A stretch of DNA of 64,000 bases from Competibacter_A sp037045535 (lineage in GTDB: Bacteria > Pseudomonadota > Gammaproteobacteria > Competibacterales > Competibacteraceae), in assembly GCA_037045535.1 (NCBI GenBank), contig JBAOHI010000077.1, forward strand, positions 83,010 through 147,009, read 5' to 3'. Numbering within the stretch: the first letter of the stretch is position 1; each line of letters begins with the position of its first letter. Below, piece by piece: positions 1 through 8,485 of the stretch. The translations under genes and the position numbers were made by a program. The notes beneath the pieces were generated by a model that was not told the origin of the DNA, ran no database searches, and saw only the letters and a list, made by a program, of their open reading frames with translations.

Positions 1-337
1 GTTGCCACAGCTGATAAAGCAACGCCGGGTCGTCCTCGGCGATATCCGTTGGCCAATGGTGCTCGCTAAAATGTTTGTCGATTTCCCGGATGTATTGTTC
101 GAGGACCTCCGATCCGTCGGAGTCTGGGTCCTTAGCCAGCAAGTCTTGTAGCAGCGATCTGGCACGGGCCAACAAAAACGCATGCAAGGCGATTCGTTCC
201 TTGTCGGCCTCATGCCAATAAATGAGATCTATCTCGTGCAGCATGATGTCGGCAATGATTTCGTCCTGGATATTCTTGCTTGCACCACGCCGCTCCAGCG
301 CCGCGATCAACGGCAGAAAACTTGCCTTCGTATCCAT
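1..337 (-). CDS. Hypothetical protein downstream of N-ATPase operon (partial)
   Basis: I do not recognise this gene; 112 residues are visible and the frame stays open to the left edge. It starts MDTKASFLPLIAAL and is acidic and helical, with no signal peptide or membrane segment in the visible part. The ATG lies 13 bases after the atpG stop. A strong ribosome binding site (GAGGGGG) overlaps the end of atpG, so the gene is probably co-transcribed and translationally linked with the ATPase operon. The function is unknown. It could be an accessory or regulatory gene of the operon or an unrelated neighbour. Confidence 0.7.
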   Translation of the reverse strand, partial: MDTKASFLPLIAALERRGASKNIQDEIIADIMLHEIDLIYWHEADKERIALHAFLLARARSLLQDLLAKDPDSDGSEVLEQYIREIDKHFSEHHWPTDIAEDDPALLYQLWQ

Positions 338-350
338 ATTGTGAACCCCC

Positions 351-1283
351 TCAATTCAGGTCAAGCCGCGAATGTTCGGCGGGTTTATCTCTGTCGGGGA
401 AGCTGTTCAACAATGCCTCGAAACCGACAACGACATCCAATAACTCGGTGGTGATGGCTTCCTGGCGTTGCTGGTGATAGAGCGCGTGTAAAGTCGCCAG
501 CTTATCCTCAATATTGCGCTCGGCGTTCTGCATGGCCAGCAGCCGGCTGGCATGCTCACCGGCCAGCGATTCGGCGCAGGCACGAAAAAAGACGATAAAC
601 AGCCATTCGTTCAGCAGCGCGCTCAACAACGCTGCCCGATCACCGTAATGGCTGGGCAGCGAACGCCCTGGCCATGGCCCTGAATTTTGAAACATGAGGG
701 GGTCGAGCGGCAGTAGCGCCAGCGTGTAGGGCGTCGGGCGCATTCCAGCCTGGGGGCGTTGCTGACACAACAGCAACCGTTCGACTCCCCGACTCCGCCA
801 TTGCTCCAAAACCGGCAACAGTTGCCGCAGGGTCTGCACGATGCCGGTCGCGGCAGCGGGGGTGTGAAATGTCTGCTCCGAGAACAAACCTGTGCTGGCC
901 AGCACGGCCGCCAAGCGCGCCCCGACCACCAGGACGTGCTGCTTGTATCCCGGAAATTGGGCCAGTACTGCCCGGATCTGTTCGGCGAGATCCTCGTTAA
1001 ATCGTCCGCACAGGCCATGATCCGAACCAAATGCGACCACGCCGATGGCGGGTTTTCTCGCTTTTGACACGGCAAGATTGGAGCCTCGCGGGTGGACGGG
1101 AGCCGTCTCGTTCAAGAACGCCGCCAGTCCCAGCCGCACGGCCCGCTCGTAGTCGGCGACCGCCGCGACCGCCTGCTCATATTGGTGGATGCTGATTGCC
1201 GCCAGGGTTTTCATGGTGCGGACGATACCTTGCAGATTTTCCGCCGTGGCAATGGTACGGCGCAGGCTGTCTGGGATCGGCAT
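351..1283 (-). CDS. atpG: N-type F-ATPase gamma subunit
   Basis: This encodes the central rotor stalk that couples rotation of the c ring to catalysis in the alpha/beta hexamer. The 310-residue protein begins MPIPDSLRRTIATAENLQGI with the MKTLA motif of gamma N-terminal helices. The middle has the VVAFGSDHGLCGRFN segment (usual gamma GSDRGLCGGFN), and the C-terminal helix contains MQNAERNIEDKL. The open frame extends upstream into atpA, but the ATG at 1283, just after the atpA stop, matches the family start. It is last in the DCQRBEFAG order, as in described N-ATPase operons. There is no atpH (delta) gene. Confidence 0.93.
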   Translation of the reverse strand: MPIPDSLRRTIATAENLQGIVRTMKTLAAISIHQYEQAVAAVADYERAVRLGLAAFLNETAPVHPRGSNLAVSKARKPAIGVVAFGSDHGLCGRFNEDLAEQIRAVLAQFPGYKQHVLVVGARLAAVLASTGLFSEQTFHTPAAATGIVQTLRQLLPVLEQWRSRGVERLLLCQQRPQAGMRPTPYTLALLPLDPLMFQNSGPWPGRSLPSHYGDRAALLSALLNEWLFIVFFRACAESLAGEHASRLLAMQNAERNIEDKLATLHALYHQQRQEAITTELLDVVVGFEALLNSFPDRDKPAEHSRLDLN

Positions 1284-1294
1284 GGCGGCCCGAC

Positions 1295-2836
1295 CTACTC
1301 CCCTCGCCCGCTGGGATGAGAGGCGCCAGGGGTGAGAGTGGCTAGGTTCGCTAGTGCGGCACGAGCAACGGTGAGCAACGTTGCGCGATCTTCTTCGTTG
1401 AGGTCGATACCCGCCGCGATCCGTTGCTTGAGCACAGCGCAATGAGCCACCACTGCTTCCCGCACCTGGTTTTCAGCCTTACTCATGCATTCCAGCGGTA
1501 CGGTATCAAACGCGCCTTCGGTGACGGCCAACAAGACCGCGATTTGTTCAGCTGCTGGCAACGGTCGATACTGCGGCTGCTTTAAAACCTCCCGCAGGCG
1601 TTGTCCTCGCTCGATAACACGGCGGGTCGTGTCATCGAGCCGGGTACCGAAACGGGCGAAGGCTTCCATCTCTTCGAATTGGGCATAGGTCAGCCGCAAT
1701 TCTCCGGCCACCGCTCGGTAAGCCGGCAACTGCGCCTTGCCACCCACCCGCGATACCGATTTGCCAATCTCCACCGCCGGCCAGATCCCCTTGCGGGCCA
1801 GCGTCGGCGAAAGATAAAGCTGCCCATCGGTGATCGAAATCAGGTTAGTGGGAATGTACGCGGCGAGATTCTGGGCCTCGGTTTCGACAATCGGCAGGGC
1901 CGCCAGTGAGCCACCACCATACTCCGGACGCAGGCGAGCGGCCCGCTCCAGCAGGCGGGAATGCAGATAGAAGATGTCGCCGGGAAACGCTTCCCGTCCC
2001 GGCGGACGGCGCAGCAGCAGGCACAACTCCCGATAGGCTTGCGCGTGGCGGGTCAAATCGTCGTATACGATCAAGACATCGCGCCCCTGGGCCATGAACC
2101 ACTCGGCGATGCTAGTTGCAGCATAAGGCGCGAAGGTCTGCAAACCGGGTGGGTCTTCGCCGGCCGCAACGACCACTACGCTGTAGGCAAGCGCCCCGCG
2201 TTCGCGCAAGGCGGCGATCACTTGGGCCACCGCCGCGCCGCGCTGACCGATGGCACAGTAGACGCAGATGACACCCTGATCGGCTTGGTTGAGCATGGCG
2301 TCCACTGCCAAGGCGGTTTTGCCAGTCTGGCGATCACCCAGAATCAGTTCCCGCTGGCCACGTCCGATGGGGATGGCGGCGTCCACCACTTTGATGCCGG
2401 TCGCCAGCGGTACGCTGACCGGAGCGCGGGCCAGAATCGGTGGCGCGGGCCGCTCCACCGGCCAGCATTCGCCGGCCGGGATCAGGCCACCGCCATCCAG
2501 CGGTTCGCCCAGCGCGTTGACAACCCGCCCCAGTAGTGCTGTCCCAACCGGGATAGCCAGCACTCGCCCAGTGCGTTCCACGGTCGCGCCGGCCCGCAAG
2601 CCACCCCGGTCGCGCAAGACCACTACGCCGACTTCCGCGACATCAAGGTCGAACGCAAGGCCGCTGGAATCGTCGGCGAAGCGGACCACTTCTAGCGCCG
2701 CCACGCCCGGTAGACCACGCACCCGAGCCACGCCCTGACCGACCCCGGCGACCACGCCGATTTCGACCGGCCGCAAGCGGGGTCGATAGTCGCTCAGCAC
2801 GGTGTTAAAATCGTCCAGGTACTCAGGCAGGTTCAT
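1295..2836 (-). CDS. atpA: N-type F-ATPase alpha subunit
   Basis: This is the non-catalytic nucleotide-binding subunit of the F1 head, 513 residues long. The P-loop GDRQTGKT is at residues 167-174, followed by the usual VCVYCAIGQ-like and DDLTRHAQAYRE segments. The chosen ATG (2836) begins MNLPEYLDDF and overlaps the atpF end by 14 bases; the 30-residue upstream extension of the frame lies inside atpF and is not family-like. Length and motifs are normal, so the subunit looks functional. Confidence 0.95.
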   Translation of the reverse strand: MNLPEYLDDFNTVLSDYRPRLRPVEIGVVAGVGQGVARVRGLPGVAALEVVRFADDSSGLAFDLDVAEVGVVVLRDRGGLRAGATVERTGRVLAIPVGTALLGRVVNALGEPLDGGGLIPAGECWPVERPAPPILARAPVSVPLATGIKVVDAAIPIGRGQRELILGDRQTGKTALAVDAMLNQADQGVICVYCAIGQRGAAVAQVIAALRERGALAYSVVVVAAGEDPPGLQTFAPYAATSIAEWFMAQGRDVLIVYDDLTRHAQAYRELCLLLRRPPGREAFPGDIFYLHSRLLERAARLRPEYGGGSLAALPIVETEAQNLAAYIPTNLISITDGQLYLSPTLARKGIWPAVEIGKSVSRVGGKAQLPAYRAVAGELRLTYAQFEEMEAFARFGTRLDDTTRRVIERGQRLREVLKQPQYRPLPAAEQIAVLLAVTEGAFDTVPLECMSKAENQVREAVVAHCAVLKQRIAAGIDLNEEDRATLLTVARAALANLATLTPGASHPSGRGE

Positions 2837-3605
2837 GGCCCGATGTCTCGCCACCACCAGCGGGTGCAATAAGGGACTGCAATTCGGCAGCGAATCCGTC
2901 AAGATAATGATCGACAGTCCAACCAAGGCGTTGGCTGGACGTTTCCAAGGTAATGCCCAGCGGCGCGGCGGGATCGGCTCGGAAGTCCGGGACCAAGTCA
3001 GCGGCGAGTACTTGCCGCAAACCGGCGGTCAGCATCCTCTGCTGGGATTCCGCTAGCGGAAAGGCGGTGCGGATCATGCAGCCGTCCCGAGCGGACTGAG
3101 CCAGCGTTTGCCGGGTTTCGTCATCCAGCGCCCGCAGTCGCGCTAGCAGTACCGAGGCCATTTGCGCTTCCAGTTCGGCGTTGCCCAAATCGCCGAGCGC
3201 CCGTCGAGCCAGCGCCAGCAGCCGCTGGCCGGCTTCGCGGCGTAGGGTTTGTCGAGAATCGCGCTGTTCCCGCTCCAGTTCCGCCCGCCAGCGTTGCCGT
3301 GCCTCGGCTACCTCGGCCTGTGCCTGCGCCAGCCAGGTTTGCCGTTGTGCAGCAACCTCTTCTCGCGCCTGGGCCAGCCAGGTTTCCCGCGTCGCCGCCA
3401 GCTCTTGCTGACGAACCAGACAATCGCGCCGCAAGGTTTCAGCGGCTGCCGCTTGAGCTTGCGCTTCCGCCAGCGCGGCAGCAACCCGCTGCTGGCGGGC
3501 GGCCATCGCAGCGAGAATCGGGCGATACAGAAATCGCTTGAGCAGCCACAGCAACAGCAGGAAATTGCCGATTTGGGCGGCGACGGTGAACCAGTCCAGC
3601 TTCAT
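2823..3605 (-). CDS. atpF: N-type F-ATPase b subunit with delta-like C-terminus
   Basis: This is the peripheral stalk subunit. At 260 residues it is clearly longer than the roughly 156-residue b of ordinary F-ATPases. Residues about 5-25 form one membrane helix, followed by a long Ala/Gln/Arg/Glu-rich coiled coil to about 155. The C-terminal 90 residues (LTAGLRQVLAADLVPDF, GITLETSSQRLGWTVD) resemble the C-terminal region of delta subunits. N-ATPase operons lack atpH, and a b subunit with a delta-like tail is the accepted substitute, which this gene fits. Confidence 0.9.
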   Translation of the reverse strand: MKLDWFTVAAQIGNFLLLLWLLKRFLYRPILAAMAARQQRVAAALAEAQAQAAAAETLRRDCLVRQQELAATRETWLAQAREEVAAQRQTWLAQAQAEVAEARQRWRAELEREQRDSRQTLRREAGQRLLALARRALGDLGNAELEAQMASVLLARLRALDDETRQTLAQSARDGCMIRTAFPLAESQQRMLTAGLRQVLAADLVPDFRADPAAPLGITLETSSQRLGWTVDHYLDGFAAELQSLIAPAGGGETSGHEPA

Positions 3606-3607
3606 GG

Positions 3608-3886
3608 CTAGCGGGCGGTCGCGGCAATCACATGATCCCAGAATGGATTAGCGAAAATCAGGATCAGCGACACCACGAAACAGTAAATCGCGGTGGATTC
3701 GATCATCGCCAGCCCGACAAACAAAGTGCGACTGATCGTGGCCGCTTCGTCCGGCTGCTGGGCGATGGACAACAAGGCGTTCATCAAAGCCCGGCCTTCG
3801 GCCAGAGCCGGGGCGATGGTGCCCAAGCCGACAGTCAGACCAGCAGTGACGATGGAAACGACACCGATCACAAGAGTGGAATCCAT
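3608..3886 (-). CDS. atpE: N-type F-ATPase c subunit (rotor ring)
   Basis: This is the ion-binding rotor ring hairpin, 92 residues with two membrane helices. Helix 2 carries E63-S64-T65 and Y68, the ligand set of sodium-type c subunits. Helix 1 has a second carboxylate, E30, where Na+ rings usually have Gln. This double-carboxylate pattern is typical of N-ATPases, whose coupling ion (Na+ or H+) has been argued both ways. The ATG at 3886 is preferred over the GTG two codons upstream, because GAGG lies 9 bases before the ATG but only 3 before the GTG. Confidence 0.94.
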   Translation of the reverse strand: MDSTLVIGVVSIVTAGLTVGLGTIAPALAEGRALMNALLSIAQQPDEAATISRTLFVGLAMIESTAIYCFVVSLILIFANPFWDHVIAATAR

Positions 3887-3897
3887 GAGCACCTACC

Positions 3898-4596
3898 TCA
3901 CACGCGGGGTTGGGAATGATGGGCAGTCTGTTCCTGGGCGGCGGTCGCGGCGGCGATGAACACGGTCGCCAACACCGCGAAAATGTAGGCTTGGATCAGG
4001 CCGGTCAATAGGCCGAGAACATTCATCAGGGCCGGGAACACGAACGGCGCCACCAGCAGCAAAATCGCCGCCACCAGCCCGCCGCTCATTACATTGCCAT
4101 ACAGTCGGACGGCCAGCGCCAGTGTACGGGCCAGTTCACCGATGAGATTGAGTGGCAACATCAGCGGCGTCGGCTCCAGGTACAGATGCAGAAAGCGGCG
4201 CAATCCGTGGCGGCGGATACCATAAAACGGCACGGCGCAGAACACGCACAGCGCCAGCGCGGTCGTGGTGGACAGGGAGCCGGTGGGTGGTTCATAACCG
4301 GGAACGACTGCTAGCAGATTACAGGTTGCGATGAAGAGGAACAGGGTGACGATAAACGACAGAAACGGGCCAGGGTCTTGGCGGGCGATGTCCTGGATCT
4401 GGCGCTGGGCACCTTCCACCAGTACTTCCAGACAATTCTGCCATGACGACAGCTCGCCAGTAGTGGACAACTTGCGGGTGATCCAGCGCGCCAGTCCAGC
4501 CAGCAGGGCAATAGTGAGCCATGTAAAAATCAGGGTGGCATTGATATTTACCGGGCCGAAATCGAGCAGAACCGTCTGGTCGGGGCTGATGTTCAT
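3898..4596 (-). CDS. atpB: N-type F-ATPase a subunit
   Basis: This is the stator channel subunit that delivers ions to the c ring. The 232-residue protein has five or six hydrophobic helices and the essential arginine in LALAVRLYGN (R164). It begins MNISPDQTVLLDFGPVNI; the longer upstream frame overlaps atpR and is discarded. It sits between atpR (8 bases) and atpE (11 bases) in a tightly packed operon. Nothing is missing. Confidence 0.93.
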   Translation of the reverse strand: MNISPDQTVLLDFGPVNINATLIFTWLTIALLAGLARWITRKLSTTGELSSWQNCLEVLVEGAQRQIQDIARQDPGPFLSFIVTLFLFIATCNLLAVVPGYEPPTGSLSTTTALALCVFCAVPFYGIRRHGLRRFLHLYLEPTPLMLPLNLIGELARTLALAVRLYGNVMSGGLVAAILLLVAPFVFPALMNVLGLLTGLIQAYIFAVLATVFIAAATAAQEQTAHHSQPRV

Positions 4597-4604
4597 GGCG
4601 ATTA

Positions 4605-4892
4605 TCAGGACGGTTTGGTCACGGGTTGCAACCGGCGGGTCAACAGCACGCGCGCTACGATGAAGGCCAGCAGCGCTACACCTAAGCGCGGCAGGTTGCG
4701 ATCCGGGCCGAGGATGAAATAAAAGCCGGCCATGCTCACCGCCAGTCGCAGGATAAAGCTGCCGAACACCCACAGCGCCGGATGCGTCTGTTGCGGCAAA
4801 CGCCGCAAGGTGAACCACAGGCCGGCGTAGTAGAACAGCCCCAATATCGCGCCGCCCACGGCGGCTAACAACCAAACCAGTAACTCAATCAT
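4605..4892 (-). CDS. atpR: N-ATPase accessory membrane protein AtpR
   Basis: This 95-residue protein has three hydrophobic segments (MIELLVWLLAAVGGAIL, LWVFGSFILRLAVSMAGFY, LGVALLAFIVARVLL). AtpR is found only in N-type ATPase operons, between atpQ and atpB, and is thought to assist assembly or ion handling at the c ring. Its start overlaps the atpQ stop by 8 bases. The position and hydropathy pattern are diagnostic of the operon type. Confidence 0.88.
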   Translation of the reverse strand: MIELLVWLLAAVGGAILGLFYYAGLWFTLRRLPQQTHPALWVFGSFILRLAVSMAGFYFILGPDRNLPRLGVALLAFIVARVLLTRRLQPVTKPS

Positions 4893-5181
4893 GCGGTGGC
4901 CTCATTCGATCCACCCATTGCCAGGCGGCGATACAACCCAGCGCCAACCCCGCCAGCAACAGGCTCAAAGTCCAGGAAAAGCGGCCGGGATAGACGCGAT
5001 CCAGCCAGACGCCGAGCAGCGCCCCCAGCACCGTCGGTAGGGCCACGCTCCAGCCAATCATCCCGACCAGCCCTAGCCCGAACCACAAGGTCGGCGGCGC
5101 GGCGCGCGCGCGCAACTTGCGACTGACCTTGCGGGCCACCTGTGCCGGCAGATGATTGACCGGAGGGTGGGACGGTTTCAT
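4885..5181 (-). CDS. atpQ: N-ATPase AtpQ/AtpI-like membrane protein
   Basis: This 98-residue protein has a basic N-terminus and two membrane helices (LWFGLGLVGMIGWSVALPTV and a second near residues 65-88), the layout of the AtpI/AtpQ group (F0F1-ATPase subunit, AtpI family). AtpI proteins help c-ring assembly and may carry Mg2+; for this member that is inference. The ATG overlaps the atpC stop in an ATGA junction, indicating translational coupling. Confidence 0.86.
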   Translation of the reverse strand: MKPSHPPVNHLPAQVARKVSRKLRARAAPPTLWFGLGLVGMIGWSVALPTVLGALLGVWLDRVYPGRFSWTLSLLLAGLALGCIAAWQWVDRMRPPHD

Positions 5182-5570
5182 CGTGGTAATCCCTGTAATT
5201 CCAGAAAACGGCGGATAACGCCGGCTTCCAGCCGGGCGATGGCACCTCGCGCCGCTTTTTCCTGATCATCGCAATGGCGGAAGCGGGTTTCGACCACGTC
5301 CCGCAGTCCCGCCAGATCGCCACCGCGCACCGCTCGCCGCACCGAAACCAGCACCTCGTCCCCGCATTTGACCAGTATGCCCCGATCCACCGCCACGAAA
5401 ATTTCACCGCCATCCAAGGCAACGAAGCTGACCAGACCGGGCACCAGCGTCGCCACCCAATCACGGTGACGGGGCAGCAGGCAAAAGTGTCCTTCCGGAC
5501 CCTCGGCATTGAATTTGACAACGGATTCGTCCACCAGTATTTCGGTCGGTGTGAGCAGTTTTAGGTGCAT
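5178..5570 (-). CDS. atpC: N-type F-ATPase epsilon subunit
   Basis: This is the regulatory and central-stalk subunit, 130 residues. It shows the N-terminal beta-sandwich of epsilon (MHLKLLTPTEILVDE, GHFCLLPRHRDWVATLVPG) and a short C-terminal helical part. The ATG at 5570 overlaps the atpD stop by 10 bases; the frame continues upstream inside atpD, but that part does not resemble epsilon. It is second in the operon, as expected for the N-type order. Confidence 0.92.
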   Translation of the reverse strand: MHLKLLTPTEILVDESVVKFNAEGPEGHFCLLPRHRDWVATLVPGLVSFVALDGGEIFVAVDRGILVKCGDEVLVSVRRAVRGGDLAGLRDVVETRFRHCDDQEKAARGAIARLEAGVIRRFLELQGLPR

Positions 5571-6970
5571 GGTCGAACCTTGTCGAGCTGGCCGATCATG
5601 TACAGTGCCTGCTCCGGCCAGTCGGCGCACTCATCGGCGAGCAGTCGCTCGCAGTCGTCCAGCGTTTGTGCCAGCGGCACGCTGACTCCGGCCCGGCCGG
5701 TAAAATGGCCGGTGGTGAAAAATGGCTGGGTCAGATAGCGTTCCAACCGCCGCGCCCGGTACACCGTGGCTCGATCAGCGGACGACAATTCCTCCAGCCC
5801 CAGCATGGCGATGATGTCTTTCAATTCCTCGTACTCCGCCAGAGTACGGCGCACTGCCTGGGCGATGCGATAATGGCGCTCGCCGACCACGGCCGGCGTC
5901 AACAACTTGGAATCCGAAGCGAGCGGATCCACCGCCGGATAAAGTCCCTGACTGGCCCGCTGCCGCGACAAGGCCAGCACCGCTGACAGATGCGCGAAGG
6001 TGTGAGCAGCGGCTGGGTCGGTGAAATCGTCGGCGGGGACATACACCGCCTGTACCGAAGTCATCGCGCCATTGGCGGTACTGCAAATCCGCTCCTCCAG
6101 CTCCGCCAGTTCGTTGCCCAAGGTTGGCTGATAGCCCACTCGCGACGGCAACCGGCCCATCAGTCCCGACACTTCCGCCCCAGCCTGGACAAACCGAAAA
6201 ATATTGTCGATCAGTAGTAACACGTCGCGGCGGGCGGTATCACGGAAGTACTCGGCAATGGTCAGTGCGGCGTGGCCGACCCGGAACCGTGCCCCCGGTG
6301 GCTCATCCATCTGGCCGAACACCAGCACCGCCTGATCCAGCACCTCGGCTTCCCGCATTTCCCGATACAGTTCCTCGGCTTCGCGACAACGTTCACCGAT
6401 GCCGCAAAACAGGCTGACACCTCGATAGCGTCCGACCATGTTATGAATCAGCTCGGTGATGATGACGGTCTTGCCCACCCCCGCGCCACCGAACAGGCCC
6501 GCTTTACCACCGCGTTCCAGTGGGCAGAGCAGGTCGATCACCTTGATGCCGGTCTCGAACGGTTCCCGCCCGATTCGCTGCTGACACAACGACGGTGGCG
6601 GGCGGTGGATGGGCCACCGCTCGACATCCGCCAGCGACGGTCCACCATCAATGGTCGCGCCGAACACATCGACCATCCGCCCCAGTAACGCTGGCCCGAC
6701 GGGGACGGTCAACGGCTCGCCGCTATCCCATACCGGCTCGCCACGTGCCAACCCCTGGGTGGTGGTCAGAGCGATGCCGCGTACCGTATCGACAGCAAGG
6801 TGTTCGCTGACTTCCAGTACCACCTCTGCCCGTGGTCCGGCCAGCAGGCGTTGCCGCAAGGGTGGCAGGGCACCGGGAAACCGCACGTCCACCACGCTAC
6901 CCCGCACCGCGATGACCCTGCCGGCATGTTCAGCAGCACGGGGTGAGGTGGGGGCGAGGGCGGCGGTCAT
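5561..6970 (-). CDS. atpD: N-type F-ATPase beta subunit
   Basis: This is the catalytic subunit, 469 residues, hydrolysing or synthesising ATP. Walker A GGAGVGKT is at residues 161-168; the GERCREAEE and DNIFRFVQAGAEVSGLMGR stretches and the catalytic-site LLIDNIFRF segment are present. It is the first gene of the operon, which is typical for N-ATPases, whereas ordinary atp operons begin with atpI/atpB. A promoter should lie in the 240 bases upstream, shared with the divergent peroxidase gene. Confidence 0.95.
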   Translation of the reverse strand: MTAALAPTSPRAAEHAGRVIAVRGSVVDVRFPGALPPLRQRLLAGPRAEVVLEVSEHLAVDTVRGIALTTTQGLARGEPVWDSGEPLTVPVGPALLGRMVDVFGATIDGGPSLADVERWPIHRPPPSLCQQRIGREPFETGIKVIDLLCPLERGGKAGLFGGAGVGKTVIITELIHNMVGRYRGVSLFCGIGERCREAEELYREMREAEVLDQAVLVFGQMDEPPGARFRVGHAALTIAEYFRDTARRDVLLLIDNIFRFVQAGAEVSGLMGRLPSRVGYQPTLGNELAELEERICSTANGAMTSVQAVYVPADDFTDPAAAHTFAHLSAVLALSRQRASQGLYPAVDPLASDSKLLTPAVVGERHYRIAQAVRRTLAEYEELKDIIAMLGLEELSSADRATVYRARRLERYLTQPFFTTGHFTGRAGVSVPLAQTLDDCERLLADECADWPEQALYMIGQLDKVRPCT

Positions 6971-7182
6971 GAACGGAAATTATGGTCGTGGTTACGTTGC
7001 GTCGGACGATGGGGTGAGGCTCAGAGCGACGACCAGGACGACCAGCAAGATCACCGAAATCAATAGATTGTCGAGCAACTGGCGCCAGCTGGATACCGAA
7101 CCCCAGCATCATGATACTGGACAGCAGCAGGTGCAATCCGCTGCGCTTGGCTTGAACCGATCGGAACGCAAAGAGTAAACTT

Positions 7183-7209
7183 AATTTCCCATAAAAATAA
7201 GGGGAAATT
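7183..7209 (+). promoter_or_regulatory. Hairpin covering the peroxidase ribosome binding site
   Basis: AATTTCCC (7183-7190) is the exact complement of GGGAAATT (7202-7209), separated by an A/T-rich 11-base loop. The right arm contains most of the AAGGGGA Shine-Dalgarno of the gene starting at 7212. In the mRNA this stem would hide the ribosome binding site, so a temperature- or protein-dependent translational switch is possible. It is only 8 base pairs long and could be chance. Confidence 0.45.
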
Positions 7210-7211
7210 GC

Positions 7212-8270
7212 ATGCTACGCAAGCCGATGATTTCTTTATTCAGGATGATTTCTCTCTTCGGTATGACCGCCTTAGCGAGCGCGGCGTGGGCGGAAGGTCA
7301 ATGGCAGGCACTTCCGGATAAAGCGCCGGCGCCCGCCGACAACCCGACCACTGAAGCCAAGGTGACGCTTGGCAAAATGCTGTATTTCGACACCCGTTTT
7401 TCCTCGACCGGCACGGTGTCGTGCTTTTCCTGCCACAACATAATGGAAGGCGGTGACGATCACCGGCCTACTTCCATTGGCGTACATGGCCAAGTCGGTG
7501 GCCGTAACGCGCCGACGGTTTGGAACGCGGCATTCAATTCGGCGCAGTTCTGGGACGGTCGCGCCGCCTCGCTGGAGGAACAAGCCAAGGGACCGCCAAC
7601 CAATCCCATCGAAATGGGCATGAAGGATCTGGGTGCTACCATCGGCCGTATCCAGAAGATTCTCGGTTACCAACCTTACTTCGAAGCGGCGTTCGGCAAG
7701 GGCGATGTTGTGACCATGGATAACGCCGCTAAAGCCATCGCCGCCTATGAACGGATCTTGATCACGCCCAACAGTCCCTACGACCGCTACGTCAAAGGCG
7801 ACAAGACGGCCATGACCGAGCAACAGGTGCGGGGTATGGAGACCTTCGCCAAGGTCGGCTGTACCGCCTGTCATTCCGGCCCAGCCTTCAACGGCTCGGC
7901 GAACATGCCGGCGGGACAGGGCTTTTTTATGAAATTCCCCATCTTCCCCGGTAGCCAGTACGACACCCAATACAAGCTGATGGAGGATACAGGCCGCCAC
8001 GTCGTCACCCAAAAAGATGCGGACAAGTACCTGTGGCGAGTGCAGACGCTGCGGAATCTGACCTACACCGCGCCGTATTTCCACAACGGCTCAGTTAAGA
8101 GTTTGGACGAGGCGGTACGGGTGATGGGAAAAACGCAATTGAATAAAGATCTGAGCGAGGCCGAGGTCAAGGATATCGTCGCTTTCCTGGGTGCGCTGGA
8201 TGGCGAGTTTCCAGAACAGAGCATGCCCCGATTACCGCCGACGCCGGGCGATCTGCTGACCGAGGACTGA
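7212..8270 (+). CDS. Di-haem cytochrome c peroxidase
   Basis: This periplasmic enzyme reduces hydrogen peroxide with electrons from cytochrome c. The 352-residue protein has a signal peptide ending near ALASAAWA (residues about 1-27). There are two CxxCH haem sites, C71-F-S-C74-H75 and C217-T-A-C220-H221, with the family segments NAPTVWNAAFNSAQFWDGR and ERILITPNSPYDRY. The ATG follows AAGGGG by a normal spacing. It is transcribed away from the ATPase operon. MauG-like paralogues share the fold, but the overall pattern is that of bacterial peroxidases (CcpA/YhjA-like). Confidence 0.92.
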   Translation: MLRKPMISLFRMISLFGMTALASAAWAEGQWQALPDKAPAPADNPTTEAKVTLGKMLYFDTRFSSTGTVSCFSCHNIMEGGDDHRPTSIGVHGQVGGRNAPTVWNAAFNSAQFWDGRAASLEEQAKGPPTNPIEMGMKDLGATIGRIQKILGYQPYFEAAFGKGDVVTMDNAAKAIAAYERILITPNSPYDRYVKGDKTAMTEQQVRGMETFAKVGCTACHSGPAFNGSANMPAGQGFFMKFPIFPGSQYDTQYKLMEDTGRHVVTQKDADKYLWRVQTLRNLTYTAPYFHNGSVKSLDEAVRVMGKTQLNKDLSEAEVKDIVAFLGALDGEFPEQSMPRLPPTPGDLLTED

Positions 8271-8303
8271 GTTCAACTATCCCGATCATTTTGATCGACA
8301 AAT

Positions 8304-8329
8304 CTCTCTCCCTCACCGCAGGGAGAGAG
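8304..8329. repeat. Short inverted repeat after the peroxidase gene
   Basis: CTCTCTCCC (8304-8312) and GGGAGAGAG (8321-8329) form a 9-bp stem with an 8-base loop, 33 bases after the peroxidase stop. There is no T tract, so it is not a classical terminator. It may stabilise mRNA ends or belong to the CCCTCTCCC-type palindromes also seen at 27825-27914. Confidence 0.5.
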
Positions 8330-8485
8330 CGCTTGAAAAAACCGGCATACTCAAGCGCCGTTACATGCCTATCAGGTTGATGGTCCAGCCTAGGACCCTA
8401 CAGCGCCACTCGATCCATACCGCTCTGGCCGCCGCTGACGATCTGACTCACGTTGCAAGCTCCTGAATCGTCCTCCTCTTCGTGA

